Source of the DNA: Purshia tridentata
Taxonomy: Eukaryota > Streptophyta > Magnoliopsida > Rosales > Rosaceae
Assembly: GCA_003254885.1 (NCBI GenBank)
Contig: QANT01002205.1
Span: 1-53,635, forward strand
Direction of reading: 5' to 3'
DNA length: 53,635 nt
A program made the translations under genes and the position numbers. Numbering within the stretch: position 1 is the first letter of the stretch; each line of letters begins with the position of its first letter. Positions 1 through 8,575 of this stretch are shown in pieces. The notes under the pieces are model-generated. The model was not told where the DNA came from, did no database searches, and worked only from the letters and a program-made list of their open reading frames with translations.

Positions 1-169
1 GTTTCAAGTCCCTTCCGAGATTACCGGTTATTATTTAGATAGATAAAAATCATTAATCATGTTTAACTGATCGTTAATTCGTTACTAATTTCCAAAGTTT
101 TAGAGTCCTTTTTTTTTAAATAAAAAAAGAAAAAAGAAAAATAAAATTACAGAGGCTCGCTGTGCGTAC
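1..169 (-). other. Intron 1 of the SKOR-like gene (partial)
   Basis: AT-rich sequence downstream of the exon 1 donor on the minus strand, with a poly-T/poly-A tract near 109-150. No coding sequence is visible; the next exon is outside the window. Confidence 0.75.
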
Positions 170-441
170 CTGTTGTCTGGATGAATAACGATGCCGTTGG
201 AGAAGACGTCTTTGACGCCATTGATGAGTGAGTCGCGGCTGAACAATCTCCGAGTTGAGTTGTCTTGAAGGCCTAACTCGTTGGTGATGAGGTTGAATCG
301 GCTTCCGCGCGACGATTTGAGACGGTCTCTCAGATCCTGCACCTCATACTCTTCCTCCTCCTCCTCATCATCATCATCAGCCTTCTCCTCACGATCGCGA
401 TGAATGTCATCGTCTTCCTCCATTACTACTCTCCTCGACAT
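170..441 (-). CDS. SKOR: SKOR-like outward-rectifying K+ channel, exon 1 (partial gene)
   Basis: First coding exon of a Shaker-type plant K+ outward rectifier; SKOR proteins load K+ into the xylem across the stelar plasma membrane. The 90 complete codons show an acidic cytosolic N-terminus (runs of D and E, about residues 8-33), then the family's conserved pre-S1 segment: YEVQDLRDRL, SRGSRFNLITNELGL, and NGIVIHPDNR at the exon end. This fits SKOR better than GORK because SKOR has the same YEVDDFRD and SRGNRFNPLTNFLGL blocks. The exon ends at CAG|GTACGC, a good donor, leaving a split Arg codon; the family continues with WYxAW. S1-S6, the GYGD pore, cyclic-nucleotide-binding and ankyrin parts must lie left of the window. 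The ATG at 441 is the only sensible start. Reading past 170 gives only low-complexity intron sequence. Whether the gene is intact cannot be seen here. Confidence 0.9.
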
Positions 442-1371
442 TTCACAAATACTTTACGTGCATAAATATATATATATATATATATATCTATGTATGCGAT
501 CCAACACCTCGCGACGCACGTACTGCTTTTTTCACATTCAAATTCAAAATCAGAAATCGCACTCGTAGAGCTTCCAATCACACTAAATTAAGCAATGAAT
601 CATAAATATATATAGCAAAGCACATATATATATATATATATATATATCTAAGACTGCCACATCAGCTGATCGGAGATTGAATATAAGCCATGGCACAAAA
701 GATCGAGAGAGAAGAAGGATCGTAGGAAAGGACGATGCAGCTAGTGAGAGCAAGAACTGAAGAGATTGGAGTAAGAATCGCAGAGAATGGAGCGAGTTTA
801 AAGGACTGTTTGGATGCCAAGAAAATTGGCGAGAAAACGCGGTCAGGCTCCGTCGCTTCGAGCTCTGCTATCAATGAAAAGCCGCAAATTGTAGGATATA
901 TCAATATCTCCATGCCTTATGGCTATGGCGGCCGAGAGAGAGACAGAGAGAGAGAGACAAAGACAGAAAGTAGAGAGAGAGAGACAAAAAAGTACCTTTT
1001 CACGGAAACCTTCGCGATTGGTGTAAAAGATATATCACGCAAGTTGGAGAAAGCGCGAAGCTCAAAGCTGAAATCCGCTTTTTTTTTTTTTTTTTNGCTC
1101 AAAGCTGAAATCCGCCTTTTTTTTTTTCTGTTGAGTGTTTAAACTTTCAAAGATTGCAATAGTCTGCAGCGCTTATCAACCAAATCAAGTTCAAATCAGT
1201 TTAATTTGCGCTTACCAATTTATACTTGCGCAATTCTTTCCATGCTGACGTGTTTCCAACACTTTCCTTGTTTATTTTAACAATGTGCTGCAGCACAGGG
1301 TGTACCGCATTCCAAGCCGCCGGGTCCAATAACCAATTTAATTTTTCTGTTAAATATTTAAACCTAAATAA
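442..1371 (-). promoter_or_regulatory. Upstream region of the SKOR-like gene
   Basis: About 0.9 kb between the SKOR start codon and the first MITE. It holds two TA microsatellites (about 463-488 and 625-647), a GA-rich tract (about 932-985) and an ambiguous base at 1096. The TA run sits 20-50 bases before the ATG, so it is either 5' UTR or core promoter; I cannot assign a TATA box. An open frame on the plus strand (735 onward) matches nothing I recognise and runs into the GA and poly-T tracts. Confidence 0.4.
927..990. repeat. GA-rich microsatellite
   Basis: Imperfect (GA)n/(GAGA-CA) tract on the plus strand. On the channel gene's sense strand it reads as a CT-rich stretch, which is common in plant promoters and 5' leaders. 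Confidence 0.7.
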
Positions 1372-1380
1372 TATTATAAA

Positions 1381-1717
1381 GGGTTAAAAAAATTTTTAGT
1401 CCTTGTATTTTACTTTGAAAATATATTTAGTCCCTGTGATTTTAAAATTTTATATTTAGTCTCTGTGTTTTATGTTTTTAGCAATATGAGAATAATTTAA
1501 CAAACTTAAAATTTCAATTTTTGTATAAAAATCAAATTGAATGTTACATACATGATTTTTTGACATTTTTTTTGTAAAACTCACGAGTTAATTAGTTTTA
1601 ATTTGAGAAAAAATTTCATTTTGATTATAAAATGTCCTTAGATTGCAAATAATATAAAATACAAGGACCAAATTGGTTTTTTGGGTAAAACAAAAGGATT
1701 AAAATTGTTTTTTTCCC
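1381..1717. mobile_element. Mutator-like MITE with perfect 9-bp target duplication
   Basis: A 337-bp non-coding element with terminal inverted repeats. The left end begins GGGTTAAAAAAATTTTTAGT and the right end, on the opposite strand, begins GGGAAAAAAACAATTTTAAT; similarity continues through a TCCTTGTATTTTA block. It is flanked on both sides by the exact 9-mer TATTATAAA (1372-1380 and 1718-1726). A 9-bp duplication with TIRs starting in G is the mark of Mutator-like elements. The interior carries the 'TTTAGTCCCTGT' motifs common in plant non-autonomous elements. There is no ORF, so movement would need a transposase from elsewhere. Confidence 0.85.
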
Positions 1718-1780
1718 TATTATAAACGGATTGAGATTTTCTGTCTCTAAATTTGCGGTTTCTAAATTTATTATCCTTGT

Positions 1781-2005
1781 CTACTTTTTTTTAACAAATT
1801 TTCTTAATTTTATAAATAAAAAATTAACAGAATTAGAGACGGTTAAATGAAAACAAAATCTATAAGGTAACAAAATTGAGAACAGAATCTCAACCCATTG
1901 ACAGCCGTTGTTGTTGGGCACTTGCCTTAAGTTAGAAGCCCACTGAGCTAGCAAAACATCACCGTTTTGTCCACTGTCAAGGACAGCCATTCCATTTATT
2001 TTGAT
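1781..2005 (-). other. Exon-like open frame, unidentified
   Basis: Minus-strand frame starting at an ATG (1990) and reading GMAVLDSGQNGDVLLAQWAS before becoming low-complexity. The first 35 residues look more protein-like than the surroundings, but I recognise no family, and the rest is hydrophobic and AT-driven. It could be a captured exon scrap or chance. Confidence 0.15.
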
Positions 2006-2309
2006 TCCTATAATCTTTCATCAAAACAAAGAAAAAAGATTCTTTAAGTAATGTTCTTGTTTTTTTTTCTTTTTTATTTTTATTTGGGGAAGAGGTTAGA
2101 GTACAGATGATGGGATATTATATATACCACATATAAATGGATCCGAATGAAAATAAAAATCAACATAAAATGTTTTTTATAATTTTGTACCCAAAAAAAG
2201 TTTTTAAAATAAAAATTAGAAACTGAAAACAAGTTAAAAGGTTTTCAGTTTGCATATGTCTATAGATTTTCATTTTCTCTTCAGCACTTTTGATTTCTTA
2301 CTTAAAAAT

Positions 2310-2515
2310 AAAGATTGAGAGCATTCCAACACCACATTGGATAAATTATCTCGAACAGAAGCAGCAAATGAGCTCTTTAAATTGGAGATCCAAAATCAAC
2401 TCTTTAAATATTAAAATTTTAACAAACTCACCAAATTATATTTAATAATAATAAAAAAAGATAAAAATAATAAACTAATAAGATTTGAAGAGTCTGTTAG
2501 AGTGAAAAAAAAATA
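2310..2515. repeat. Dispersed repeat S, copy 1
   Basis: About 200 bp sharing an extended alignment with 24408-24690: AGCAAATGAGCTCTTT, then TCAACTCTT(T/C)AAATATTAAAAT, then AATAATAAACTAAT and a TTTGAAGAGT block in the same order. Non-coding, AT-rich, probably a MITE. Termini are not resolved. Confidence 0.7.
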
Positions 2516-2661
2516 TATATATAGGAATTCAGATCTAACCTTGCTACAAACTGCAGATAATTAGATCTGACTACTAAAATTGACTATTATTCAGTACTCT
2601 ATAAACCCTATGCAAGTAACATTATAAACTCCAATGGGGAAGATATTTATGTGTCTACATC

Positions 2662-2804
2662 AAAAGCAAATGAATATTTCGAGTTTGCCATCATATATAG
2701 TCCCTCTGAGGCAGCTATATGAAGTGGGGTCCAGTGGTCATAATCTTTGGACATTGGATCAATACCATTAGACAATAACCTTTTAACAAAATCTGCGTCC
2801 CCTT
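2662..2804 (-). pseudogene. Ankyrin-domain exon fragment of a second SKOR-like channel
   Basis: On the minus strand this reads KGDADFVKRLL then SNGIDPMSKDYDHWTPLHIA, then ASEGLYMMA. This closely matches the ankyrin region of plant SKOR/GORK channels (known form KGDSDFLKRLLSNGIDPNSKDYDH). Only this block is present. Its 5' side stops at 2804, exactly where repeat R1 begins, and its 3' side runs into AT-rich DNA with a stop within 15 codons of the last match. The intact first exon of a SKOR-like gene lies only 2.2 kb away on the same strand, so this is probably what is left of a tandem duplicate, or else a captured exon. Confidence 0.8.
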
Positions 2805-3337
2805 TTTAGTTATGAGAGCCCAAAATTTTAAAATTAAAATCAACATAAATTCTCCGGTAGTCATTTTATATTTTAAACTCTAAATTCTAAACTCTATATA
2901 AATTTTTAACCTAACCGTTAACCCTAAACCCGAATCTTATATATATGAAATTTATAAACTTTTTAACAAAAAATAATGTAACTTCACACATCAAATTCAT
3001 ACCGAAAGAAGAGCTACCATCACATAAAAGCAGAAAAAAAAAAAAAAAAAAANAAAAAACAACAACGACGTGAGGCAGGCAATCATATTTTTAGTTCTTA
3101 AAAATTGCTTTTCTTTGTGCTTGTGTGTATAATATTTCACACGTGCATGTAAGGAAAGCCTTGAAATGACTTCTATTTTTTATATAAATGTGAGTTGTAA
3201 CTTATTAGTTGCCTTTTATACGAAAATAAAAATAAAAATAAAAACCTTTTTGCTTTTGCTAACAGAAATAAGTTTTCAAAGACATTTTTAACATTATTTT
3301 CTAAGAGAATTCACAATGAAAATACTCAAAATTAAAT
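2804..3337. repeat. Dispersed repeat R, copy 1 (uninterrupted)
   Basis: About 530 bp beginning TTAGTTATGAGAGCC and containing a series of 'aaactctaaa/accctaaac' motifs, then CTTTTTAACAAAAAATAATG and TTTGCTTTTGCTAACA. The first 440 bp align with 28590-29020 and the last 90 bp with 38585-38673. It is therefore the 'empty' version of the site into which the 9.56-kb element at 29021-38584 inserted. It abuts the SKOR ankyrin fragment at 2804. It contains the ambiguous base at 3053 inside a poly-A tract. Confidence 0.8.
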
Positions 3338-4060
3338 CGGATCAACAACCTATCAAAAGAATAAAATCTGAATAAATAAAGTAGTATCTTTTAAAATTTA
3401 ATATATTAATCGACTGCTGGCGGCTGCTACACGCAGTGCTAACAGCTAAAATTAGGTTGTGATTTTGATTAAGATTTGTTCAATTAGAATCAACTTAATT
3501 GCTTAAATCACAAATCATTATATGCTCTGCTCAATATCATATATATCTTCTATATATATGATATTTATTCCGATCGCTAGCTTGCACACATTAACAACGT
3601 GGAAAGATGACCAATATTCAAGTAATCCAATTTGTTTGGATTTGAAGCATCCAATGTTCTAAGCCAATATAAGATAAGTACGTAGACCAAGAGTGATTAA
3701 TTTTAATTTTAATTTTTTTGGATAAAAAAAATTAAACAAAAGTTACAGGAGTCATTAACTTTAAACAAAAATTTTTAGATTAAGCTACAAATATTGTATG
3801 AAGTGGAGAATATATAATTCTAAAATATTGTATGAAGTGGAGAATATATAATTTTTTTTTTTTTTTGCAAATCAACCGGCGGCTATGCGGATTGTTCAAT
3901 TGCTCTATGGATTGCTCTATAGTATTTTAGTATATGGAAATAAATACTTGGGTCATGAGGTTTGAGGATCTTCTCATCTTCAGTATCAATAATCTTATAT
4001 AAGGATAGTTTTAAGGCGAGCTACAGAGGACGACGGTCAGGATTCAAAAAAAGGGGGGCC
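3338..4060. other. AT-rich intergenic DNA with a small tandem duplication
   Basis: No gene seen. A unit of about 34 bp (AATATTGTATGAAGTGGAGA plus AATATATAATT) is repeated twice in tandem at about 3788-3852. The rest is anonymous AT-rich sequence. Confidence 0.5.
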
Positions 4061-4520
4061 CATAAATATTATATATATGTATTATATATATATATATATA
4101 TATTTATACACGCTCCTTCAATTATGAGATTCTATATTTAAGTTTAATTGTGAGATGAGTTGGATGGGCCCACTTCAAATAGTTTTTCAATAATCCAAAT
4201 ATCTATTTTTTAAGCCTCTATTCATAAATCATCCTTGTAAAAAATTAGTCAAATCATAAACCATTTGCCTATCTAACTTTGATCAAACAAATAGACGGTT
4301 TCATAAAAGATATTTGGTTCGTCTATTTGTTTGATGAAAGTTAGATAGGCAAATGATTTCCAATTTGACTAACTTTTTGCAAGGATGATTTTTGAATAAA
4401 GACCTAAATATTAGACGGTTTAGATTGTTAAAATAATATATGGAGTGGGCTCCATGAGGACTCCCACAAATAAAATTATATATGGGATCCCACATTAGAA
4501 GGGGCCCGTATATTTATATG
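4061..4520. mobile_element. Foldback / long-hairpin element
   Basis: An inverted repeat centred near 4308. Inner arms 4214-4296 and 4321-4403 (83 bp each) pair with roughly ten mismatches by eye around a 24-nt loop; both read through CATTTGCCTATCTAACTTT. Outer parts are looser: GGGCCCAC/GGAGCCCAC blocks and TA-rich stretches pair out to a GGGGCCC motif on each side. No coding sequence. A non-autonomous foldback or MITE fits; transcribed, it would form a long dsRNA stem. Confidence 0.7.
4083..4106. repeat. TA microsatellite
   Basis: Run of TA dinucleotides within the left outer arm of the hairpin element. Confidence 0.7.
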
Positions 4521-4794
4521 TATATATTATATATTAAAAAAATTGATGTAGCATTTTTTTATGTAAATATTTACTAAACCCCAATCTAGACTTGGGTTCT
4601 CTTAAAACCCTCACTCTATATTAAAGTAGTTGAGAACCCCCTATTATAAACTTAATCTTTCTCAAAACCCCCTAATCAACCCATATCCAAGTAGATTTGA
4701 CTCTTATTTTTTTAATTTTTCAATTATAACCCAAACAAAATATCATAGCTACTGTCCAAATCTCTCTCTCCTCCACGGTCATTCTCTCCTCTGG

Positions 4795-4818
4795 TTCTCT
4801 CTCTCTCTCTCTCTCTCC
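4795..4818. repeat. CT microsatellite
   Basis: (CT)n run followed by further TCTC-rich sequence. Confidence 0.7.
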
Positions 4819-4869
4819 TCTCTGTTCACAAGATCCCAACGCAGTAAGAATACAATATACATAATTTAA

Positions 4870-5031
4870 AAAGACAGCTCATCACGTGGCAGCTAGATAT
4901 GGGCATGTGAATATTGTGAAAGGGTCGGTGGGGATGGTGTTTGTGGAAGATTTGGAAATAAAACACTGTTTTGGTCAGGCAACTTTTAAGGAAGCCATTT
5001 ATACAAATCACCCAAATGGTTCAATGCATGG
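4870..5031 (+). pseudogene. Ankyrin-repeat gene fragment
   Basis: Plus-strand frame reading TAHHVAARYGHVNIVKG, which fits the ankyrin consensus TALHxAAxxGHxxIVK with L to H at one position, then VFVEDLEIKHCFGQATFKEA and a stop at 5031. There is no start codon and no flanking repeats, so this is an isolated fragment inside element F. I cannot say which ankyrin gene it came from. It is not from the SKOR ankyrin block seen at 2662-2804. Confidence 0.4.
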
Positions 5032-5052
5032 TTGAAAAGAACAAGAACTTAC

Positions 5053-5123
5053 TTGGCATCGGCATTCATCATGGTTCCAACAACAATATAAGTCCTGTTC
5101 TCAAGACTTATTGTGGTGGCCAT
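5053..5123 (-). other. Exon-like island with start codon and donor
   Basis: Minus-strand ATG at 5123, then 23 codons (MATTISLENRTYIVVGTMMN ADA) and a split codon, ending at a perfect GTAAGT donor (5047-5052). It looks like a first coding exon but has no partner exon nearby, and its family is unknown. Possibly captured together with the ankyrin fragment on the other strand. Confidence 0.25.
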
Positions 5124-5940
5124 TTTGAAATAACTCAATACCTCTAATCTTAATCCAAATGTACATATAATTAATTAATTAATTACATGTAGTTTAACTA
5201 ATTACATATAATTTTGGTTTTCTTGATTTTTTTCTTAATTTGTATGATTATTAATTGATTGGTTCTGCATATATGGATATTGACTTGTTTTTTCATTGTT
5301 GGCTCTGATTGAATGAAATTGTGGCCCTTGAGTTTGAGATTAGACGACATAGTTTAGAGTTTTTGTTTTGGCTAAATTCAGTTTCAGTTCATATGATTCA
5401 GTTTTAAAATTGAATTCAGTTTTTAGTGAAGTGAGTGTTGTAATTGTTTTTTATTTGTCATAGTGTAATTGAAATTTAGTTTTTTAATGAAGATGTAACT
5501 ATTTTTTTTTAGTGAAGATGTAACTATAAGAATGTAATTGTTTTTTCAATGAATGTGTAACTATTTTTATTAGTTAAGGTGTAACTATTTTTATTTATGG
5601 GCTCGCAAGTTCTTTTTTTGGTTAAAAAATAATTGTGTAATAATTTGTAGTTATTTTTTGGTAATTGTATTTTTGAAATCAGTTTCAATGCAACTATTTT
5701 TTTTTAAATGCAGTTTCAGTTTCAATTTCAGCGTAACTGTATTTTTGAAATATAATTATACTGGCCAGGCGTCAATCCGTGTCAGAGTGTGTTAAAGTCT
5801 GTCAAAGCACGTTAGAATGGTAAAAAATATATTATAAGTTTTAGAGGGTTTTAGAAAAGTTTCTAGATGAGTAGGGGTTTAGGGAAATTTTTTTGTGGTT
5901 AGAAGGTTTTAAATTAGAGACTCCATTTTTTTTGAGGAGT

Positions 5941-8575
5941 GCAATAGCATTTATTATAGTCATATAGGCCAATTTTATAACTTTACAAGCCCAATTCCCA
6001 AGCCAAAAGATCAGTTCTACTTTACAGTGAATTGTTTTTTTTTTTTTCTCTCTCTCTCTCTTTTTCTTACTCTGACAGTCTTGATTCATCTTCTCCTTCA
6101 GTCCTTCTCCCTCTTAGTCTCTTAGTTTTAGATTTTAATTTTTTTTATGAGTCTCTCTTTGATTCTCTCTCACTCTTAGTCTCTAAATCTAGTTAGAAAT
6201 TTGGGAAAATTTGTTAGTATGGGCCGTATGGCTTCAGATTTATGGTAGAAAAGAAAGATGCAAGAAGGTAATGTGTTCTTCCCCTTCAATTTCTGCAACT
6301 CTCTTATATTTCTATATATTAATTTTTATTTTTTTTCAATTTATGTGACTCTGTGACAGGTTTGTGAAACAAAGAAAGAATTATAGTGTTGCTATATGAA
6401 TATGTCTACATATTGAATAGATATTTGAATGTATAATGTATTGATTCCAAAATTGGTAATTGATTTATTTTTAATGAAAGTATTAATGTATTATTTTCAA
6501 AGCAAAAGTTTATTTTTTTATTTTTGTACAAATCTTAGATTATAGGCCCATTTCAAAATTTTGCCCCGGGCCGTTCAAAAGTCAAGACCAGCACTGATCT
6601 TATAACAAGTGTCATTTATTTAAATAAATTTGTCTTATACTTCAGTAATTGTTATTATTTTTAAAAGCTATTAACACATGTTATAAAATTATTGGTACTA
6701 AGGATGTGAAAGTATTTAAACCTCAGAACCTAAGTAATTCCCTTTACTATATTGATGTGGCTATGGATTGGTGTGACTTCTCCACAGCCACAGTTGTATA
6801 ATAATTTTATACCCCATGAGGTGGCATCCAGCTAGAAAAAATGATGACACGGACACAATTTTGTCAGAAAAGTAGTACCACATAAAATACATTGGGCCAA
6901 TTCACGAATTAGGCCTAAGAGGTTAACCCAGAACCTGTTCAAAATACTCATAGTGGTGACAGAGCAGCTAGCAGTGGGAAAGCTACATAGGGACTAGGGG
7001 AAAAATAACATATTATGACATATATTTTCTAGATCATTATTTTTGGCATAAAAATTCTTGTGTAGCATGTGTAAATCCAAGTGAATCATTGTATATTTTT
7101 TTCAATGGTAAAAGTTGATTTGTCTTGCTATCACATCCTAAAATGGAGTCTGTCACTTTGGCTATGTGGTAGTGCCGTGAATTAACTTCACTGAGTCCTA
7201 ATGAGATTACTCTAAAACTAATAACCAATGTAAGGCAAATTAACAACTTAAACACTAAGCAAATTTTTGTCTTTTTATAACACCAATCAGAGTGGATATA
7301 GTGAAGGAAGCTTTATCAATGTAATGAACTGGTAACAAATAGAACTTTGGTTTTAAAATAACAAAACCTTGCACAAATTGAAAAGTAAAGCATGAGCCAT
7401 ACTAAATCCTTAAATCATAGGTTTATTAACCAAAGCTAAAAAGATAAAATAAAAGTAGTAAAAAGATGTTACACACTCATCAATAATAGGGTTCTTCTGC
7501 TTCACTCGAAGCTTTGAAGGTTAGGTGTGTTGGTATGTCCAGGCTAGATGTCCTTCTCTTCCAAATCAATTTCTCTTCAGAGTCAGACAATTCTACAAAG
7601 TTAATCATTAAGGTGTTATTCCTGTACTCACAAACTGTGTAGAGGTGAGCATCACCAACTTTAGTTGATCCTTTGCTCAACTAGTCCAAAAACATTGCAT
7701 GCATTCAAAATTAAGTTTGATACCAAACATAAAGTATTAATGAAACCATTGTTCATAGATAGCCAAACTGGCTCGTGAACACATACTTAAGCAATAACAA
7801 AAAACAACAAAGTAGTTTATCTTTCAATTAGAAACTTGTATGAAAGAAGTCTCAATTAAATTTCCAACACATTCTAAAGAAATTAACATTTTACTAGTCT
7901 CGGGTTAGCCATGACATTTGTTTTATACATCAATGTTTGTAACAACTAACCATGAATTTCATGACATGCAAATGCATGTTAGAATATATAATCATGCAGT
8001 GCGTACCTTTTCTCCATCACAATGTTCACTTGTCAAATTGTAAAAACATTGGACTTATTTCCTAAATTTTAAGTTAGTTACCGCTATCCCTCTCAACCTA
8101 TATATATACCAATAGGTCTAAATGGTGAGATATCTTTTAATGGCAAGTTATAAGATTACCCTTTCCCCTCTAGGATATTCTTAATTCACATAACCTTTCT
8201 AGAGTAACCACATGAATATATATATATATATTTTTGGGGATTGAACCCTAGAATAAGTGAACTTACCCCTTCATATTTAATTATGAAGTCCAAACACTTA
8301 AAACACATTGGTGTATACATTCTTAATTCAATAACAATGAATGCCAATGTGTATACTTAGGCAGCCCCAAGAAGGAAAATAAGCCCCCAATGATTTATTT
8401 GTATAAGTATGCATATGCGATAATGTAATGACATTTCATATTTATGCATGGTAAATACTTTGATACATCCCACATGTATGCTTCTTATTATAAGCAATGA
8501 TAATCACATAATACAATTAACACATAACAAGTTTTTTTCATATCTAACAAATGATTTCTCCTACCAAGTTATGAG
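5941..8575. other. Intergenic DNA without a recognised gene
   Basis: AT-rich with poly-T and CT tracts (6037-6065). At 6545-6600 a 'GGCCCATTT...GCCCCGGGCCG' segment resembles ends of plant hAT-type elements and loosely mirrors the GGGGGGCCC at 4055, so part of 4.05-6.6 kb may be one old DNA transposon. Between 6600 and 8575 I see only one exon-like frame (7480-7691). Confidence 0.4.
7480..7691 (-). other. Possible terminal exon of an unidentified gene
   Basis: Minus strand: a plausible acceptor (GGACTAG) precedes an open frame of about 66 codons ending in a stop. Sample residues: VGDAHLYTVCEYRNNTLMIN and LIWKRRTSSLDIPTHLTFKA. Composition is balanced and protein-like, unlike most chance frames here, but I do not recognise the family and find no upstream exon. 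A decayed or captured fragment is likely. Confidence 0.25.

Larger units (their letters stand above)
4573..5940. mobile_element. Dispersed element F, copy 1 (with gene-like insert)
   Basis: The right end (about 5755-5940) matches, in opposite orientation, 19068-19250: 'gagtctctaattta', 'ctagaaac', 'aaaacttataata' and 'ttgacgc' blocks in order. The left end (4573-4720) matches 19800-19945 in opposite orientation ('aaccccctaatcaacc', 'tctaaacc'). The middle has repeated 'gatgtaactattttt' motifs (5490-5600) and, unlike copy 2, an internal segment with protein-like islands at 4870-5123. Probably a non-autonomous DNA element; family unassigned. Confidence 0.55.

Noticed and set aside
100..169. Extension of the SKOR exon beyond the donor site
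   Set aside because: After 170 the frame encodes only F/K low complexity, and a consensus donor lies exactly where family similarity ends.
735..1142. Plus-strand open frame of 135 codons upstream of the SKOR-like gene
   Set aside because: No recognised domain. It runs into a GA microsatellite, a poly-T tract and an ambiguous base; more likely promoter or leader sequence of the minus-strand gene.
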